This document shows positions 5,223-6,060 of a DNA stretch of 6,060 nt, piece after piece; position 1 is the first letter of the stretch; every line of letters begins with the position of its first letter. The notes beneath the pieces were generated by a model, which ran no database searches, was not told where the DNA came from, and was given only the letters and a program-made list of their open reading frames with translations. Position numbers and translations under genes: made by a program. The DNA is from JdFR-22 sp046537735 (GTDB lineage: Archaea > Halobacteriota > Archaeoglobi > Archaeoglobales > Archaeoglobaceae): contig JBKHKH010000116.1 of the NCBI GenBank assembly GCA_046537735.1, positions 1 through 6,060 of the forward strand, in the 5' to 3' direction.

Positions 5223-6060
5223 TCATTTTCTCAGCTCCTTCAGATCCCTCAGCTTGTGAGAGAGATGCTCGATCCCCATTTCAAGATCATATTCAGGTTG
5301 AAAACCCAACTCGAGTATTTTGGAAAAATCTACGCTGTAGCTGAATTCCGGGATATAGCTGTCATCAAATTCTACTTTAATGGGAGGGTGTATCTTGCTT
5401 GTCACTAATTCAGCTACTTCTTTGATGGTGAGATTTTCTCCCCCTACATTGTATATCTCTCCACTCTTTCCATTGTCAATTAAGTATAGAAAAGATCTGG
5501 CAGCGTCTTTCACGTGAATGAACGGCCTCCAATTGTTGCCATCGCCAAAAACTGTTAAAGGATATCCCAGTATGGATCTGAGGACGAAGTAGTTGATCAC
5601 CAGGTTGAATCTCACCCCGGGACTGTAACCGTAATTGGATGCCAGCCGCAGTATCTTGACATTCAGACCGTAATTTCGGTGATAATCTAGGCAGAGCTTT
5701 TCCGCTTCAAGCTTTGATTGGGAGTAGGAGTTCAAGGGTTTTGTCTCGCTCTGCTCGTTAAGGTTCTCCCCTATCCCGTAAATGTTGCATGAAGAGGCGA
5801 AAAGAACTTTAGAATCGCTTTTTCTCGCCTGCTCCAGGACATTCAGTGTTCCGTTATAGTTAACCTCTGATACTTCTTCCTTCACTTCATCCAGAACACC
5901 TGGAGTTGTGGGGAGCTTGGCCGCCAGATGGATTACAGTATCAACGTCTTTAAAGGCCTTTTTTACGTCCTGCTTTTTTCTTATGTCTCCCCAGAAGAAG
6001 TTGATGTGGTTTAAGAACAATAGGTTTAAGGGGTCAGAGCCGGAGAGGTCGTCCATCACT
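5223..6060 (-). CDS. NAD-dependent nucleotide-sugar epimerase/dehydratase (extended SDR), 5'-truncated by window edge
   Basis: The C-terminal part of an extended SDR; 278 codons are visible and the reading frame continues past 6060. The missing N-terminus should hold the GxxGxxG motif and the first beta strands. The visible GTG/ATG codons at 6059 and 6056 are probably internal, because DDLSGSDP matches the region just after the second Rossmann strand of GalE-type enzymes. Counting from 6059, motifs are GDI (24-26), HLAA (44-47), Ser90 in SSCNIYG, Tyr112-x-x-x-Lys116 in YSQSK, RPFIHVKDAA (178-187) and YNVGG (203-207). A nucleotide-sugar epimerase or dehydratase role is supported; the substrate is unknown. 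Its C-terminal FSYSVDFSK/LGFQPEYDLEMGI region resembles that of the SDR at 3049-4035, so the two look like paralogs flanking the SQD1-like gene. It ends in TGA, 34 bases before the next start. Confidence 0.87.
   Translation of the reverse strand, partial: VMDDLSGSDPLNLLFLNHINFFWGDIRKKQDVKKAFKDVDTVIHLAAKLPTTPGVLDEVKEEVSEVNYNGTLNVLEQARKSDSKVLFASSCNIYGIGENLNEQSETKPLNSYSQSKLEAEKLCLDYHRNYGLNVKILRLASNYGYSPGVRFNLVINYFVLRSILGYPLTVFGDGNNWRPFIHVKDAARSFLYLIDNGKSGEIYNVGGENLTIKEVAELVTSKIHPPIKVEFDDSYIPEFSYSVDFSKILELGFQPEYDLEMGIEHLSHKLRDLKELRK

Noticed and set aside
6054..6059. GTG/ATG as the true start of the 5'-truncated SDR
   Set aside because: Starting here would drop the GxxGxxG NAD-binding motif, and the visible residues match the interior of the family, so the gene most likely continues beyond the window.

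Overview
The window is a compact, gene-dense stretch in which every supported gene lies on the minus strand, so it is transcribed from position 6060 down to position 1. It looks archaeal, most likely a euryarchaeote of the methanogen or ANME kind. The basis is two GlmU-like proteins of the archaeal (ST0452-like) type encoded directly before glmS, strong GGAGGTGA/GGTG ribosome-binding sites, and almost no spacers. The lineage is inferred from family resemblance and was not tested by any search.

In transcription order, the first block (6060 to 3049) holds three extended short-chain dehydrogenase/reductase (SDR) nucleotide-sugar enzymes. These are a 5'-truncated NAD-dependent epimerase/dehydratase, a UDP-sulfoquinovose synthase family protein (SQD1/Agl3-like) that begins with TTG behind a full Shine-Dalgarno sequence, and a GalE-like NAD-dependent epimerase. 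After a 59-base AT-rich gap with a weak TATA-like box, the second block (2989 to 1) holds two tandem sugar-1-phosphate nucleotidyltransferase / left-handed beta-helix proteins and then glmS, which is cut by the window edge. The three genes of the second block are packed stop-to-start with no bases between them.

Together the genes form a nucleotide-sugar supply cassette. GlmS makes glucosamine-6-phosphate and the GlmU-like proteins make UDP-GlcNAc or related UDP-sugars; the phosphoglucosamine mutase that would join these steps is not in the window. The SDR enzymes interconvert or modify nucleotide sugars, possibly including a sulfonated hexose. The likely consumers are surface glycans: N-glycans, S-layer glycoprotein or glycolipids. 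No glycosyltransferase is visible here to confirm that.

The points most worth a second look are the sulfoquinovose-synthase-like enzyme with altered active-site-region residues, the second GlmU-like protein that has lost the acetyltransferase histidine its neighbour keeps, and near-identical gene junctions where the last codons of each GlmU-like gene supply the ribosome-binding site of the next. There is no RNA gene, mobile element, CRISPR array or long non-coding stretch.
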